Source: Stutzerimonas stutzeri (lineage in GTDB: Bacteria; Pseudomonadota; Gammaproteobacteria; Pseudomonadales; Pseudomonadaceae). From it: a DNA stretch of 64,000 bases. The notes beneath the pieces are model-generated. The model was not told the DNA's origin, did no database searches, and saw only the letters and a program-made list of their open reading frames with translations. The stretch is taken from NCBI RefSeq assembly GCF_019090095.1, contig NZ_JAGQFP010000001.1:62001-126000 (forward strand). The letters run 5' to 3'. This document shows positions 40,764-50,002 of this stretch, piece after piece. A program made the position numbers and the translations under genes. Numbering within the stretch: position 1 is the stretch's first letter; every line of letters starts with the position of its first letter.

Positions 40764-43006
40764 GCCGAAACGTGATGCCGCTTCCTGACGGGCCGCTGGT
40801 GCAACGACTGGCGGTCATCGGTCTGGGCCTGATTGGCGGGTCTTTCGCCAAGGGCTTGCGGGAGGTCGGCGCGTGCGGCGAGGTGGTCGGATTCGACCTG
40901 GATCCGCGTTCTCGCGAGCTGGCCGTCGAGCTTGGTGTCGTGGATCGCTGCGCTGACACGCTCGAGGAGGCGTGCCGGGACGCCGGCGTGATCCAACTCG
41001 CCGTGCCGATTCTGGCGATGGAGCGATTACTGGCTGAGCTAGCCGTACTTGACCTTGGCGAAGCCGTGTTGACGGATGTCGGCAGTGCGAAGGGCAATGT
41101 GGTGCGCCGCAGCCGCGAACTGTTCGGTGCGATGCCGCCGCGTTTCGTGCCTGGTCATCCGATAGCCGGCTCGGAACAGAGCGGCGTGACGGCTGCCCAA
41201 AGCACGCTTTTTCGCCGGCACAAGGTCATCCTGACGCCGCTGGAAGACACCGACCCCGCGGCGTTGTCGCTGGTGGATCGGTTGTGGCGCGCACTGGGGG
41301 CCGATGTCGAGCACATGGATGTTCAGCATCATGATTCGGTCCTCGCCGCTACCAGTCATCTGCCGCACCTGCTGGCGTTCGGTTTGGTGGACTCGCTGGC
41401 CAAACGCAACGAGAATCTCGAGATTTTCCGTTATGCGGCGGGCGGATTTCGCGATTTCACCCGCATAGCGGGCAGCGATCCGGTGATGTGGCATGACATC
41501 TTTCTCGCCAATCGCGAGGCGGTGCTGCAGACCCTGGACGATTTTCGTGCCGACCTCGACGCGCTTCGCGCCGCGGTCGATGAAGGAGACGGGCATACCC
41601 TGTTGGGCGTGTTCACGCGCGCCAAGGCTGCCCGCGAACATTTCAGCAAAATACTGGCTCGCAGAGCCTATGTGGACGTTATGCATTCCAAAGACCTTAT
41701 CTTCCTCGCCAACCCGGGCGGCAGCCTCAGCGGCCAGCTTCGTGTACCCGGCGACAAGTCCATTTCCCACCGTTCGATCATGCTCGGCTCGCTCGCCGAA
41801 GGCACTACCGAAGTGGAGGGGTTTCTCGAAGGCGAGGATGCCCTGGCAACCATCCAGGCTTTCCGCGACATGGGCGTGGTCATCGAAGGACCGAATCAGG
41901 GGCGCGTCACTGTCCACGGCGTCGGCCTGCATGGCCTCAAGCCCCCGCCAGGTCCCATCTATCTCGGCAACTCGGGTACCTCGATGCGGTTGTTGGCAGG
42001 CCTGTTGGCCGCGCAGCCATTCGATACCACGCTGACCGGCGATCCGTCGCTGTCCAAGCGGCCCATGAACCGTGTCGCCAAACCCCTGCGCGTGATGGGC
42101 GCCGTGATCGAGACGGCAGCCGAAGGCCGCCCACCGTTGACCATTCGTGGCGGTCAGAAGCTGTCGGGCATGCATTACGAAATGCCGATGGCCAGCGCCC
42201 AGGTCAAGTCTTGCCTGTTGTTGGCAGGTTTGTACGCGGCCGAGAAGACATCGGTCACCGAGCCGGCTCCGACGCGCGACCATACCGAGCGGATGCTGCA
42301 GGGTTTCGGTTATCCGGTGCAGGTCGAGGGCAACACGGCGACTGTCGAATCGGGCCACAGGCTGCGTTCCACGCAGATCGAAGTGCCTGCCGACATTTCC
42401 TCTTCGGCGTTCTTCATGGTGGCCGCCAGCATCGCGCCGGGTTCGGACATCACGCTTGAACATGTCGGCGTAAATCCGACGCGCACCGGTGTCATCGATA
42501 TCCTGAAATTGATGGGTGCCAACATCGAGTTGAGCAATCAGCGTGAGGTCGGTGGCGAGCCGGTCGCCGATATTCGTGTACGTGCAGCGTCGCTCCGGGG
42601 GATCGATATCCCGGAAGACCTGGTGCCGTTGGCGATCGACGAATTTCCTGTGCTGTTCGTGGCCGCCGCTTGTGCCGAAGGGCGTACGACCTTGCGAGGT
42701 GCCGAGGAGCTGCGGGTCAAGGAGTCCGATCGGATCCAGGTAATGGCCGATGGTCTCCAGACACTGGGCGTGAATGCCACGCCGACACCGGATGGGATTA
42801 TCATCGAGGGCGGCAAGGCCATCGGGGGTGGTGAGGTGTGGGCACATGGCGACCATCGGATCGCGATGTCTTTCAGCGTTGCTGCGCTTCGTGCCAGCGC
42901 CCCGATCCGCATCCATGATTGCGCCAACGTGGCGACCTCGTTCCCGAACTTCCTTGCGCTGGCCGAGCGCGCCGGAATGCGAGTGGGTGTGGAGGATAAC
43001 TCATGA
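40760..43006 (+). CDS. aroA: Fused prephenate dehydrogenase / EPSP synthase (TyrA-AroA)
   Basis: A 748-residue fusion typical of Pseudomonas. The TyrA part covers about residues 1-300 (NAD motif [17 protein letters not shown]), which would make 4-hydroxyphenylpyruvate or arogenate-derived tyrosine. The EPSP synthase (AroA) part runs from about residue 310 ([61 protein letters not shown]). Features such as [14 protein letters not shown] and [13 protein letters not shown] resemble the class II (CP4-like) EPSP synthases. The start is TTG at 40760, overlapping the hisC stop, or ATG at 40775. The 3' end overlaps cmk by four bases. Confidence 0.95.
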   Translation: MSRNVMPLPDGPLVQRLAVIGLGLIGGSFAKGLREVGACGEVVGFDLDPRSRELAVELGVVDRCADTLEEACRDAGVIQLAVPILAMERLLAELAVLDLGEAVLTDVGSAKGNVVRRSRELFGAMPPRFVPGHPIAGSEQSGVTAAQSTLFRRHKVILTPLEDTDPAALSLVDRLWRALGADVEHMDVQHHDSVLAATSHLPHLLAFGLVDSLAKRNENLEIFRYAAGGFRDFTRIAGSDPVMWHDIFLANREAVLQTLDDFRADLDALRAAVDEGDGHTLLGVFTRAKAAREHFSKILARRAYVDVMHSKDLIFLANPGGSLSGQLRVPGDKSISHRSIMLGSLAEGTTEVEGFLEGEDALATIQAFRDMGVVIEGPNQGRVTVHGVGLHGLKPPPGPIYLGNSGTSMRLLAGLLAAQPFDTTLTGDPSLSKRPMNRVAKPLRVMGAVIETAAEGRPPLTIRGGQKLSGMHYEMPMASAQVKSCLLLAGLYAAEKTSVTEPAPTRDHTERMLQGFGYPVQVEGNTATVESGHRLRSTQIEVPADISSSAFFMVAASIAPGSDITLEHVGVNPTRTGVIDILKLMGANIELSNQREVGGEPVADIRVRAASLRGIDIPEDLVPLAIDEFPVLFVAAACAEGRTTLRGAEELRVKESDRIQVMADGLQTLGVNATPTPDGIIIEGGKAIGGGEVWAHGDHRIAMSFSVAALRASAPIRIHDCANVATSFPNFLALAERAGMRVGVEDNS

Positions 43007-43689
43007 TCAGCGATGTCCCCGTCATCACCATTGACGGTCCGAGTGGCTCCGGCAAGGGTACGGTTGCGGCGCTGCTGGCGGCGAAATTGGGATGGAATTT
43101 TCTCGATTCCGGTGCGCTGTACCGGCTGCTGGCCTTTGCAGCTCGCAACCATGGCGTCGATCTGACCAATGAGGAGGCGCTGAAGTTGTTGGCCGCGCAT
43201 CTCGATGTGCAGTTCGGCGCCGCGGAAGATGGGCAAGGCATGCGCATCGTGCTCGAAGGGGAAGATGTCACCAGTGCGATTCGCAACGAGCAGGTCGGCG
43301 CTGGCGCTTCCCAGGTGGCCGCGCTGTCGGCCGTGCGGGACGCACTGCTGCAACGGCAAAAAGCCTTTCGCGAATCGCCTGGTCTCGTGGCCGATGGCCG
43401 TGACATGGGAACGGTAGTGTTTCCCGATGCGCCCCTGAAGATATTCCTGACTGCCAGCGCCGAAGAAAGGGCGCGCCGACGTTACCTGCAGTTGAAGGGG
43501 AAGGGCGATGATGTTAATCTCGCGAGTCTTCTCGATGAGATACGGGCGCGCGATGAGCGTGATACCCAGCGTGAAGTGGCTCCGTTGAAGCCGGCAGACG
43601 ATGCGGTTCAGCTCGATTCCACCGATCTGTCGATCGAGCAGGTGCTAGGACAGATTCTGAGTGAAGTCGCCAAGCGCGATTTCACCTGA
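43003..43689 (+). CDS. cmk: Cytidylate kinase
   Basis: 228-residue CMP/dCMP kinase. The P-loop is [15 protein letters not shown] at residues 9-23. [13 protein letters not shown] supplies the CMP-binding Ser and Tyr, and [14 protein letters not shown] the conserved Asp-Gly-Arg-Asp. The ATG overlaps the end of tyrA/aroA by four bases. It is followed by a 173-base leader before rpsA. Confidence 0.97.
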   Translation: MISDVPVITIDGPSGSGKGTVAALLAAKLGWNFLDSGALYRLLAFAARNHGVDLTNEEALKLLAAHLDVQFGAAEDGQGMRIVLEGEDVTSAIRNEQVGAGASQVAALSAVRDALLQRQKAFRESPGLVADGRDMGTVVFPDAPLKIFLTASAEERARRRYLQLKGKGDDVNLASLLDEIRARDERDTQREVAPLKPADDAVQLDSTDLSIEQVLGQILSEVAKRDFT

Positions 43690-43752
43690 AGAGCGACCGC
43701 CGAGAGGCGGGCTGACGGTTCCTCGATATCGAGAGCTGTTAACAAGGAGGCA

Positions 43753-43789
43753 TGTGGGAGACCAGATCTAGTCCCACAGGCCTTTTTTT
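43753..43789 (+). terminator. Terminator-like hairpin in the cmk-rpsA gap
   Basis: The arms tgtggga (43753-43759) and tcccaca (43772-43778) are followed by ggcc and then seven T. It may end the cmk transcript or attenuate entry into rpsA, 74 bases before the rpsA start. Confidence 0.75.
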
Positions 43790-43862
43790 ATATGAATGAA
43801 CCCACTTCTATCTGGGATGTGGAGATTGGGCGGATCCTCGCCCGAAAACAGCAGGAATAAAC

Positions 43863-45548
43863 ATGAGCGAAAGCTTTGCAGAACTTTTTGAAGAAAGCCT
43901 GAAAACCCTCGACATGCAGCCGGGTGCGATCATCACCGGCATCGTGGTCGACATCGACGGTGACTGGGTCACTGTTCATGCCGGTCTGAAGTCCGAGGGC
44001 GTCATCCCGGTCGAGCAGTTCTACAACGAGCAGGGCGAGCTGACCATCAGCGTGGGTGACGAAGTTCACGTTGCGCTGGACGCGGTTGAAGATGGCTTCG
44101 GTGAAACCAAGCTGTCCCGCGAAAAAGCCAAGCGTGCAGAGTGCTGGATTGTTCTGGAAGCGGCTTTCGCAGCTGAGGAAGTGGTCAAGGGCGTTATCAA
44201 CGGTAAGGTTAAGGGCGGCTTCACAGTCGACGTTAACGGCATCCGTGCGTTCCTGCCTGGTTCCCTGGTTGATGTCCGTCCAGTGCGTGATACCACTCAC
44301 CTGGAAGGCAAGGAACTCGAGTTCAAGGTCATCAAGCTCGACCAGAAGCGCAACAACGTTGTCGTTTCCCGTCGTAGCGTCCTGGAAGCTGAGAACAGCG
44401 CCGAGCGCGAAGCGCTGCTGGAATCGCTGCAGGAAGGCCAGCAGGTCAAGGGTATCGTCAAGAACCTCACCGACTACGGCGCATTCGTCGACCTGGGCGG
44501 CGTGGACGGCCTGCTGCACATCACCGACATGGCTTGGAAGCGCATCAAGCATCCGTCGGAAATCGTCAATGTTGGCGACGAGATCGATGTCAAGGTTCTG
44601 AAGTTCGACCGCGAGCGTAACCGCGTTTCCCTGGGTCTGAAGCAGCTGGGTGAAGACCCATGGGTTGCCATCAAGGCCCGTTACCCGGAAAACACCCGCG
44701 TCATGGCCCGTGTCACCAACCTCACCGACTACGGCTGCTTCGCCGAGCTGGAAGAAGGCGTCGAGGGTCTGGTACACGTTTCCGAAATGGACTGGACCAA
44801 CAAGAACATTCACCCGTCGAAGGTCGTACAGGTCGGCGACGAAGTGGAAGTCATGGTTCTGGACATCGACGAAGAGCGTCGTCGTATCTCCCTGGGCATC
44901 AAGCAGTGCAAGTCCAACCCATGGGAAGACTTCTCTGGCCAGTTCAACAAGGGCGACCGCATCTCCGGCACCATCAAGTCGATCACCGATTTCGGTATCT
45001 TCATTGGTCTGGACGGCGGCATCGACGGCCTGGTTCACCTGTCCGACATCTCCTGGAACGAGCCGGGCGAAGAAGCCGTGCGTCGTTTCAAGAAGGGCGA
45101 CGAGCTTGACACCGTCATCCTGTCGGTCGATCCGGAGCGCGAGCGCATCTCCCTGGGTATCAAGCAGCTGGAAGACGATCCGTTCTCCAACTACGCGGCC
45201 GTCAATGACAAGGGCAGCATCGTTCGTGGCACCGTGAAAGAAGTTGACGCCAAGGGCGCCATCATCGATCTGGGCAACGACATCGAAGCTACGCTGAAAG
45301 CCTCCGAAATCAGCCGTGACCGCGTTGAAGACGCGCGCAACGTCCTGAAGGAAGGTGAAGAAGTCGAAGCCAAGATCATCAGCATCGACCGTAAGAGCCG
45401 CGTCATCAACCTGTCCATCAAGTCGAAAGACGTTGAGGACGAGAAGGACGCGATGAAGGAACTGCGTACCAAGCAGGACGTAGAACCATCTGCTGGTCCG
45501 ACCACCATCGGTGATCTGATCCGCGCGCAAATGGAAAACCAGAACTAA
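43863..45548 (+). CDS. rpsA: 30S ribosomal protein S1
   Basis: 561-residue ribosomal protein S1 with six S1 RNA-binding domains in tandem. The repeats are recognisable as [54 protein letters not shown] and related segments. It binds mRNA leaders on the small subunit. The ATG at 43863 is preceded by agga, a weak site that is usual for rpsA. S1 is known to repress its own leader in enterobacteria; the hairpin-bearing leader here is a candidate for similar control. Confidence 0.98.
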   Translation: MSESFAELFEESLKTLDMQPGAIITGIVVDIDGDWVTVHAGLKSEGVIPVEQFYNEQGELTISVGDEVHVALDAVEDGFGETKLSREKAKRAECWIVLEAAFAAEEVVKGVINGKVKGGFTVDVNGIRAFLPGSLVDVRPVRDTTHLEGKELEFKVIKLDQKRNNVVVSRRSVLEAENSAEREALLESLQEGQQVKGIVKNLTDYGAFVDLGGVDGLLHITDMAWKRIKHPSEIVNVGDEIDVKVLKFDRERNRVSLGLKQLGEDPWVAIKARYPENTRVMARVTNLTDYGCFAELEEGVEGLVHVSEMDWTNKNIHPSKVVQVGDEVEVMVLDIDEERRRISLGIKQCKSNPWEDFSGQFNKGDRISGTIKSITDFGIFIGLDGGIDGLVHLSDISWNEPGEEAVRRFKKGDELDTVILSVDPERERISLGIKQLEDDPFSNYAAVNDKGSIVRGTVKEVDAKGAIIDLGNDIEATLKASEISRDRVEDARNVLKEGEEVEAKIISIDRKSRVINLSIKSKDVEDEKDAMKELRTKQDVEPSAGPTTIGDLIRAQMENQN

Positions 45549-45562
45549 GTTCTGCAATCCAG

Positions 45563-45592
45563 AAAAAAGGGCGACTTCGGTCGCCCTTTTTT
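45563..45592 (+). terminator. Strong Rho-independent terminator of rpsA
   Basis: The hairpin aaaaaagggcgac, loop ttcg, then gtcgccctttttt is a long stem with an A-run and T-run and a UUCG tetraloop. It starts 15 bases after the rpsA stop. Confidence 0.92.
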
Positions 45593-45861
45593 ATTGTCTG
45601 TCCCGTCCTGAGTAGGGTTCGAACGCTCTGTTCGCCAGTCGACGAACGCTGCGCGGGAAGCAGCCAGGCTGCCGCCGCGCATCCCTCCTCGATGACAACT
45701 CCTGTTCTTGCTCGTTATCCGTACCGTTTCGGCTTGCGATGCGCTGATGATCGCTTCGGCTGTGCGTCCTACGGCATGGTTGCGGCTGTTGGATTGGCTG
45801 CTGCTTCGAACTGCCGTCCCGGTCGCCCGGGGCTCGCCAGTGCATGGCGCAGAGCGGTCGC
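45593..45861. other. Gap of about 270 bp without a gene
   Basis: Between the rpsA terminator and the MarR gene I see no convincing ORF, hairpin or repeat. Frames that are open here lack protein-like composition. In P. aeruginosa and E. coli ihfB follows rpsA; no trace of it is present, so a synteny junction probably falls here. Confidence 0.5.
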
Positions 45862-46335
45862 TCAATCGTCTGCTGGTTTGTTTTGCTCGGCTGTTGCCCG
45901 GGTCGTGCTTTCAGCAAGTGTATGGTTGACCGCCAGCCAGCCGGCCACCGCATCCTCGCCGGCCTGCTTGAATGCCCGTTCGAGCAGGCGAACCTGCTCG
46001 CGCCGCAGTGCCTGCTCCAGCTTGGCGCCTTCGGGCGTGAAGCGCAGCATGCGCTTGCGCTTGTCGTCTTCGGCTGTCCGGCTTTCCACCAGGTGCATCT
46101 CGATAAGCTGCCGCAGGGGCGTATTCAGGGCTTGCTTGCTGACGCCGAGATGGTTGAGCAGTTCCTTGACGCTCAAGTCGGGATAGCTGGCGATAAAGAA
46201 CAAGATACGGTGGTGCACGCGTGACAGGCCCCGGCGGGCCAGCATTTCGTCCGGCTTGGCTGTGAACGCTTGATAGCCGTGGAAAAAGTTTTCCATGATC
46301 TGCCGCTGCACTGTGCTTTTTTTTAGGTCATGCAT
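45862..46335 (-). CDS. MarR-family transcriptional regulator
   Basis: A 157-residue winged-helix regulator. The DNA-binding part reads LSVKELLNHLGVSKQALNTPLRQLIEMHLVE (in parts) with the wing DDKRKRMLRFTPEG, a MarR signature. I chose the start at MHDLKKSTV (46335), since residues upstream do not look like MarR; no clear ribosome-binding site supports it, and a start further downstream at MENFFHGYQ is possible. It is divergent from an aminotransferase gene across 80 bases that hold a perfect palindrome, so it probably controls that gene and itself. The ligand is unknown. Confidence 0.85.
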   Translation of the reverse strand: MHDLKKSTVQRQIMENFFHGYQAFTAKPDEMLARRGLSRVHHRILFFIASYPDLSVKELLNHLGVSKQALNTPLRQLIEMHLVESRTAEDDKRKRMLRFTPEGAKLEQALRREQVRLLERAFKQAGEDAVAGWLAVNHTLAESTTRATAEQNKPADD

Positions 46336-46367
46336 ATTGACGTATTCACGGGTGAGGGCGTAATTTC

Positions 46368-46384
46368 GGTCAACAAGTTTGACC
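46368..46384. promoter_or_regulatory. Palindrome, candidate MarR operator
   Basis: The sequence ggtcaa, five-base spacer, ttgacc forms a perfect 6-bp inverted repeat in the middle of the divergent promoter region. Each arm also contains a TTGACC that resembles a -35 element for one of the two directions, so a bound dimer would cover both promoters. Confidence 0.5.
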
Positions 46385-46415
46385 CATTTTTCTCTACATT
46401 GCACCCGGTGTCCCA

Positions 46416-47582
46416 ATGGCCTTCTCCGAACGCGTCGACCGCCTCAAAAGCTCACTGATCCGTGAAATCCTCGCCGCTGCGCAGAAGCCCGAGGTGATGT
46501 CCTTCGCAGGCGGGCTGCCAGCCGAGTCGATGTTGCCAAGGATCGAGTGGGCCGAAATGCCCGCCAGCATGGGGCAATACGGCATGAGCGAGGGGGAGCC
46601 GGCGCTGCGCGAAGCCATCGCAGCCGAAGCCCGTGCGCTCGGAGTCGATTGCTCGGCCAGCCAGGTGCTGATCGTCAGCGGGTCCCAGCAAACCCTCGAT
46701 CTGGCTTCCAAGTTGTTTATCGATCGCGGGACCGAGGTGCTACTCGAGGCGCCTACCTACCTGGCTGCGCTGCAGGCGTTTCAGCTGTTCGGTGCCGAGT
46801 GCCTCGCCGTGCCCCAGGAAGCGGATGGACCGTCGCTTACGGCCTTGCGTCTGCAGCTGGAGCAGCACAAGCCGGCCTTCGCGTACCTGATTCCTACTTT
46901 CCAGAACCCGTCTGGCACACGTTATAGCGAGGCGAAGCGCGATGCAGTGGCGGCGCTGCTCGATGAGTTCGATGTGACCTTGATCGAAGACGAGCCTTAT
47001 CGCGATCTGGTCTTCGATGAAAGCAGCGCCAAGCCTATCGTCAGCCGAATGAGCAAGGCCAGCTGGATCTACACCGGTACTGTATCCAAGACGTTGTTGC
47101 CGGGGCTGCGGGTCGGTTATCTGATCGCGACGCCTGATTTGTACCCTTATCTGCTGCGGCTCAAGCAGTCGGCCGACCTGCATACCAACCGCATCGGTCA
47201 GTGGCAGGCGCTGCAGTGGTTGGGTAGCGAGCAATACCGCGCACACCTGAGCGAGCTGCGCCGGTTCTATCGTGTGCGCCGGGATGCGATGCAGGTGGCC
47301 TTGCAGGAGCACTTTGGGGAGCTGGCTGATTGGCAGATTCCGCAGGGAGGGCTGTTCTTCTGGTTGCGGTTGAAACAGCCAGTGGATACGCGAACCTTGC
47401 TTCAGCCAGCGTTGGCGCAAAACGTCGCCTTTATGCCGGGCGAGCCGTTTTTTGTCGATCCGGAGCGAAACCCTGGCTATCTAAGGCTCAATTTCAGTCA
47501 TGTTGCACCGGATCGCCTGGACGAAGGTGTGCGTCGGTTGGCTAACGTGGTTCGTGACGCCATTGTAGTCGAAGCGGCGTAG
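46416..47582 (+). CDS. PLP-dependent aminotransferase, class I/II (LysN-like)
   Basis: A 388-residue fold-type I aminotransferase of the group that includes 2-aminoadipate and aromatic aminotransferases. The N-terminus MSFAGGLPAESMLP binds substrate carboxylate. SGSQQTLDLASKLFIDRG and PTFQNPSG are family motifs. The PLP lysine lies in YTGTVSKTLLPGLRVGY, and GLFFWLRL with a later arginine binds the alpha-carboxylate. No N-terminal GntR domain is present, so it is an enzyme rather than an MocR regulator. The substrate cannot be told from sequence. Divergent from the MarR gene. Confidence 0.88.
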   Translation: MAFSERVDRLKSSLIREILAAAQKPEVMSFAGGLPAESMLPRIEWAEMPASMGQYGMSEGEPALREAIAAEARALGVDCSASQVLIVSGSQQTLDLASKLFIDRGTEVLLEAPTYLAALQAFQLFGAECLAVPQEADGPSLTALRLQLEQHKPAFAYLIPTFQNPSGTRYSEAKRDAVAALLDEFDVTLIEDEPYRDLVFDESSAKPIVSRMSKASWIYTGTVSKTLLPGLRVGYLIATPDLYPYLLRLKQSADLHTNRIGQWQALQWLGSEQYRAHLSELRRFYRVRRDAMQVALQEHFGELADWQIPQGGLFFWLRLKQPVDTRTLLQPALAQNVAFMPGEPFFVDPERNPGYLRLNFSHVAPDRLDEGVRRLANVVRDAIVVEAA

Positions 47583-47618
47583 ACGGCGACTGGCGCTAGC
47601 GCGCCCAGGGGGGAGGAG

Positions 47619-48224
47619 ATGGCGTACAAGGTCTACGGTGATTACCGTTCTGGCAACTGCTACAAAATAAAGCTGATGCTGCATCTGCTCGGGCGGGATT
47701 ACGAGTGGATACCGGTGGATATCCTTCGTGGCGAGAGCCGCGAGGAGGCGTTTCTCAAAAAGAATCCCAACGGCAAGATTCCGGTTCTCGAGTTGGAGGA
47801 CGGTACCTGTCTGTGGGAGTCGAACGCGATCCTCAATTTTCTCGCAGAGGGTTCGCCGTTCCTGCCATCGGAACCGCGTCTACGCACTCAGGTACTGCAG
47901 TGGCAGTTCTTCGAGCAATACAGCCATGAGCCATTCATAGCCGTGGCGCGATTCATCAAGGTTTACCTTGGCTTGCCAGATGATCGCCTGGATGAGTACG
48001 CGGCCAAGCAACTGGACGGCTATCACGCGCTGGATGTCATGGAGCAGCAACTGTTGCGCACGCCCTACCTGGTCGGCGATCAGTATTCGATTGCAGATGT
48101 GGCGCTATATGCCTACACGCACGTGGCGGAAGAGGGTGGCTTTCGATTGAACGACTACCCCGCGATCGGCGCCTGGCTGCTGCGTGTCGCCAGCCATCCA
48201 AGGCATGTGGGGATGTTCGACTAA
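47619..48224 (+). CDS. Glutathione S-transferase family protein
   Basis: A 201-residue cytosolic GST. The thioredoxin-like N-terminal domain begins MAYKVYGDYRSGNCYKIKL, with Ser or Cys as the possible glutathione-activating residue. NPNGKIPVLE carries the cis-proline, and LWESNAILNFLAEG contacts the glutathione gamma-glutamyl group. The helical C-terminal domain holds the N-capping box SIADVALYAYTH. A strong ggaggag lies just before the ATG. The substrate is unknown. It converges with folE. Confidence 0.88.
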   Translation: MAYKVYGDYRSGNCYKIKLMLHLLGRDYEWIPVDILRGESREEAFLKKNPNGKIPVLELEDGTCLWESNAILNFLAEGSPFLPSEPRLRTQVLQWQFFEQYSHEPFIAVARFIKVYLGLPDDRLDEYAAKQLDGYHALDVMEQQLLRTPYLVGDQYSIADVALYAYTHVAEEGGFRLNDYPAIGAWLLRVASHPRHVGMFD

Positions 48225-48257
48225 GGCAGGCGTGACGTGACGCGCGGGCCAAAGCGA

Positions 48258-48291
48258 GGCCGGGAGCACCCGTCGGGCTGCTTCCCCGGCC
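48258..48291. terminator. Bidirectional hairpin between GST gene and folE
   Basis: ggccggg (48258-48264) pairs with cccggcc (48285-48291), and the inner agca/tgct and cccg/cggg extend the stem. It lies between convergent genes. There is no strong T-run on either strand. Confidence 0.5.
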
Positions 48292-48297
48292 GTTCGA

Positions 48298-48843
48298 TCA
48301 CTTGACCAGTCCGAGAAACTCGCTGCGGGTGGCGGCGTTTTCGCGGAACTGCCCCAGCATGACCGAGGTGACCATGGAGGAGTTCTGCTTTTCCACACCG
48401 CGCATCATCATGCACATGTGCTGGGCTTCGATGACAACTGCGACCCCCCAGGCACCTGTGACCGTCTGAATCGCCTCGGCGATTTCACGCGTGAGGTTCT
48501 CCTGGATCTGCAGCCGACGGGCGTACATCTCGACGATGCGCGCGACCTTCGATAGCCCCAGTACCTTGCCATTGGGCAGGTAGGCGACGTGCGCCTTGCC
48601 AATGAAAGGAAGCATGTGATGCTCGCACAGCGAATACAGCTCGATGTTTTTCACCAGCACCATTTCGCTGTTGTCGGAGCTGAATAGCGCGCCGTTGGTG
48701 ACTTCCTCGAGCGTCTGCTGATAGCCCTTGCACAGGTACTGCATGGCTTTGGCCGCGCGCTTGGGCGTATCGAGCAGCCCCTCGCGGTTGACGTCCTCGC
48801 CCAGCTGGCCAAGGATCGCGGTGTAATGAGTTTCCAGGGACAT
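48298..48843 (-). CDS. folE: GTP cyclohydrolase I
   Basis: 181-residue FolE, which makes dihydroneopterin triphosphate from GTP, the first step of folate (and pterin) synthesis. The zinc site includes LCEHHMLPF and the Cys of [32 protein letters not shown] lines the GTP pocket. The length is typical of the short bacterial form. It stands alone and converges with the GST gene; its start region faces the Smr gene 3' end. Confidence 0.97.
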   Translation of the reverse strand: MSLETHYTAILGQLGEDVNREGLLDTPKRAAKAMQYLCKGYQQTLEEVTNGALFSSDNSEMVLVKNIELYSLCEHHMLPFIGKAHVAYLPNGKVLGLSKVARIVEMYARRLQIQENLTREIAEAIQTVTGAWGVAVVIEAQHMCMMMRGVEKQNSSMVTSVMLGQFRENAATRSEFLGLVK

Positions 48844-48956
48844 GTGACTACCTGTCAGGCTTGCGAAATAGCGCGAATGCGAAGGTTAGGGGCTCGGCCG
48901 CTGGGCTGCAAGCGGCACGGGACAACAATCAGCGGAACGGGTCGCTCCTGATGTGT

Positions 48957-49514
48957 TCACTCGTCGCGGCCTTCGAGCATGGTTCGTTTGAGCATTACAT
49001 AAGCAGCGCCGGTGCCGCCGTGCTTCGGGAGGCACGACGTGAAGCCGAGCACCTGGGGGTGCTGGCGTAACCAGGTGTTGACATGGCTTTTGATCAGCGG
49101 CCGCTTGCCATCGATTCGTGCTGCCTTACCATGGGTGACGCGTACGCAGCGAATCTCGAACTTGCAGGCTTCGGCGATAAAGTCCCAGAGCAATTCGCGA
49201 GCCTTCTCGACACTCAGCCCATGGAGATCCAGGCTGCCTTCGAAGGATATCTGGCCGGCTTTCAACTTGCGCATCTGGCTGTCCTGGACGCCGTCGCGTA
49301 CCCAGTACAGCTCATCTTCGGCGGCGACGTCGATGACGAATTGATCGGACAAACCATCGATACGGGTTTCGCCGTTGCGGATCACGGCATTGGCTCGCCG
49401 CGTCGCTATCTGCGCTTTGTTGCTGCGGGGTTTGCCCGTCTCGGCGCGGTCGTGCTCGATCGGTTTGACGCCGCGCACGGCTGCTTTGAACAGCGAAAAA
49501 TCATCGTCTTGCAT
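48957..49514 (-). CDS. Smr-domain protein (SmrA-like)
   Basis: 185 residues with a C-terminal Smr (small MutS-related) domain: LDLHGLSVEKARELLWDFI, then VTHGKAA and VNTWLRQHPQVLGF. It matches the YdaL/SmrA group, whose E. coli member has nuclease activity. The N-terminal half is charged (DDDFSLFKAAVRGVKPI) and probably extended. Smr domains bind or cut RNA or branched DNA; the role here is unknown. ggagg precedes the ATG. In P. aeruginosa it has the same neighbours (folE, isochorismatase, prmB). Confidence 0.88.
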   Translation of the reverse strand: MQDDDFSLFKAAVRGVKPIEHDRAETGKPRSNKAQIATRRANAVIRNGETRIDGLSDQFVIDVAAEDELYWVRDGVQDSQMRKLKAGQISFEGSLDLHGLSVEKARELLWDFIAEACKFEIRCVRVTHGKAARIDGKRPLIKSHVNTWLRQHPQVLGFTSCLPKHGGTGAAYVMLKRTMLEGRDE

Positions 49515-49596
49515 GGGGCCTCCGCATTAGACGGCGATTTTACCCCAAAGCTTTGCGCTGGCGCTTCTTGGCGTAGTGAGAGGCGCGACGCTGCAC

Positions 49597-49914
49597 TCAG
49601 CGTCTTCCCTTCAGGCGGGGCGACATGCTCAACCCGGCCGGCTCACGTAAGCGGCGCTTGACGCGACTTCTGATGAACATGCCCAGCGCCAGCAGAATCA
49701 GGCCCAGCACCAACAGGGTGATGGCCGCTTCACGATCGAGCGCCATACTGACGACGAAATCCTGGTGGCTGAAGAGTGCGGCAGCGCCAGAGCCGGTCAA
49801 CAGAATACCGGCGAGGATCAGCAGCAGGCCAAGCGCCGAGGCCAGTCGCGACCCCCAGCTTCGTGTCTGACGAGGGCGAAGGCGACGCGCGTCGAATCCA
49901 TCGGTTCGTTTCAT
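49597..49914 (-). CDS. Small two-helix membrane protein, unknown function
   Basis: 105 residues. A basic N-terminus (MKRTDGFDARRLRPRQTRS) is followed by two hydrophobic segments (about residues 25-47 and 60-82) and a strongly basic tail (RSRVKRRLREP). gagg lies 8 bases before the ATG at 49914. I do not recognise a family. It lies between the isochorismatase-like and Smr genes, on the same strand as both. Confidence 0.65.
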   Translation of the reverse strand: MKRTDGFDARRLRPRQTRSWGSRLASALGLLLILAGILLTGSGAAALFSHQDFVVSMALDREAAITLLVLGLILLALGMFIRSRVKRRLREPAGLSMSPRLKGRR

Positions 49915-50002
49915 GGCGGTTACCTCGTCAGAACAGGCTGAGACCGGGGTTCGTCCGGTCAGGTTCATTCAGTATCAGGTAACGCTCTACTGCTACGAGC
50001 GC

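Noticed and set aside
43752..43799. A 15-codon leader ORF over the hairpin in the cmk-rpsA gap
   Set aside because: The ggagg lies only one base before the ATG, too close for efficient initiation, and the peptide lacks a run of regulatory codons.
43788..45557. Minus-strand frame of 589 codons across rpsA
   Set aside because: Antisense of the repeated S1 domains, which explains its own apparent internal repeats.
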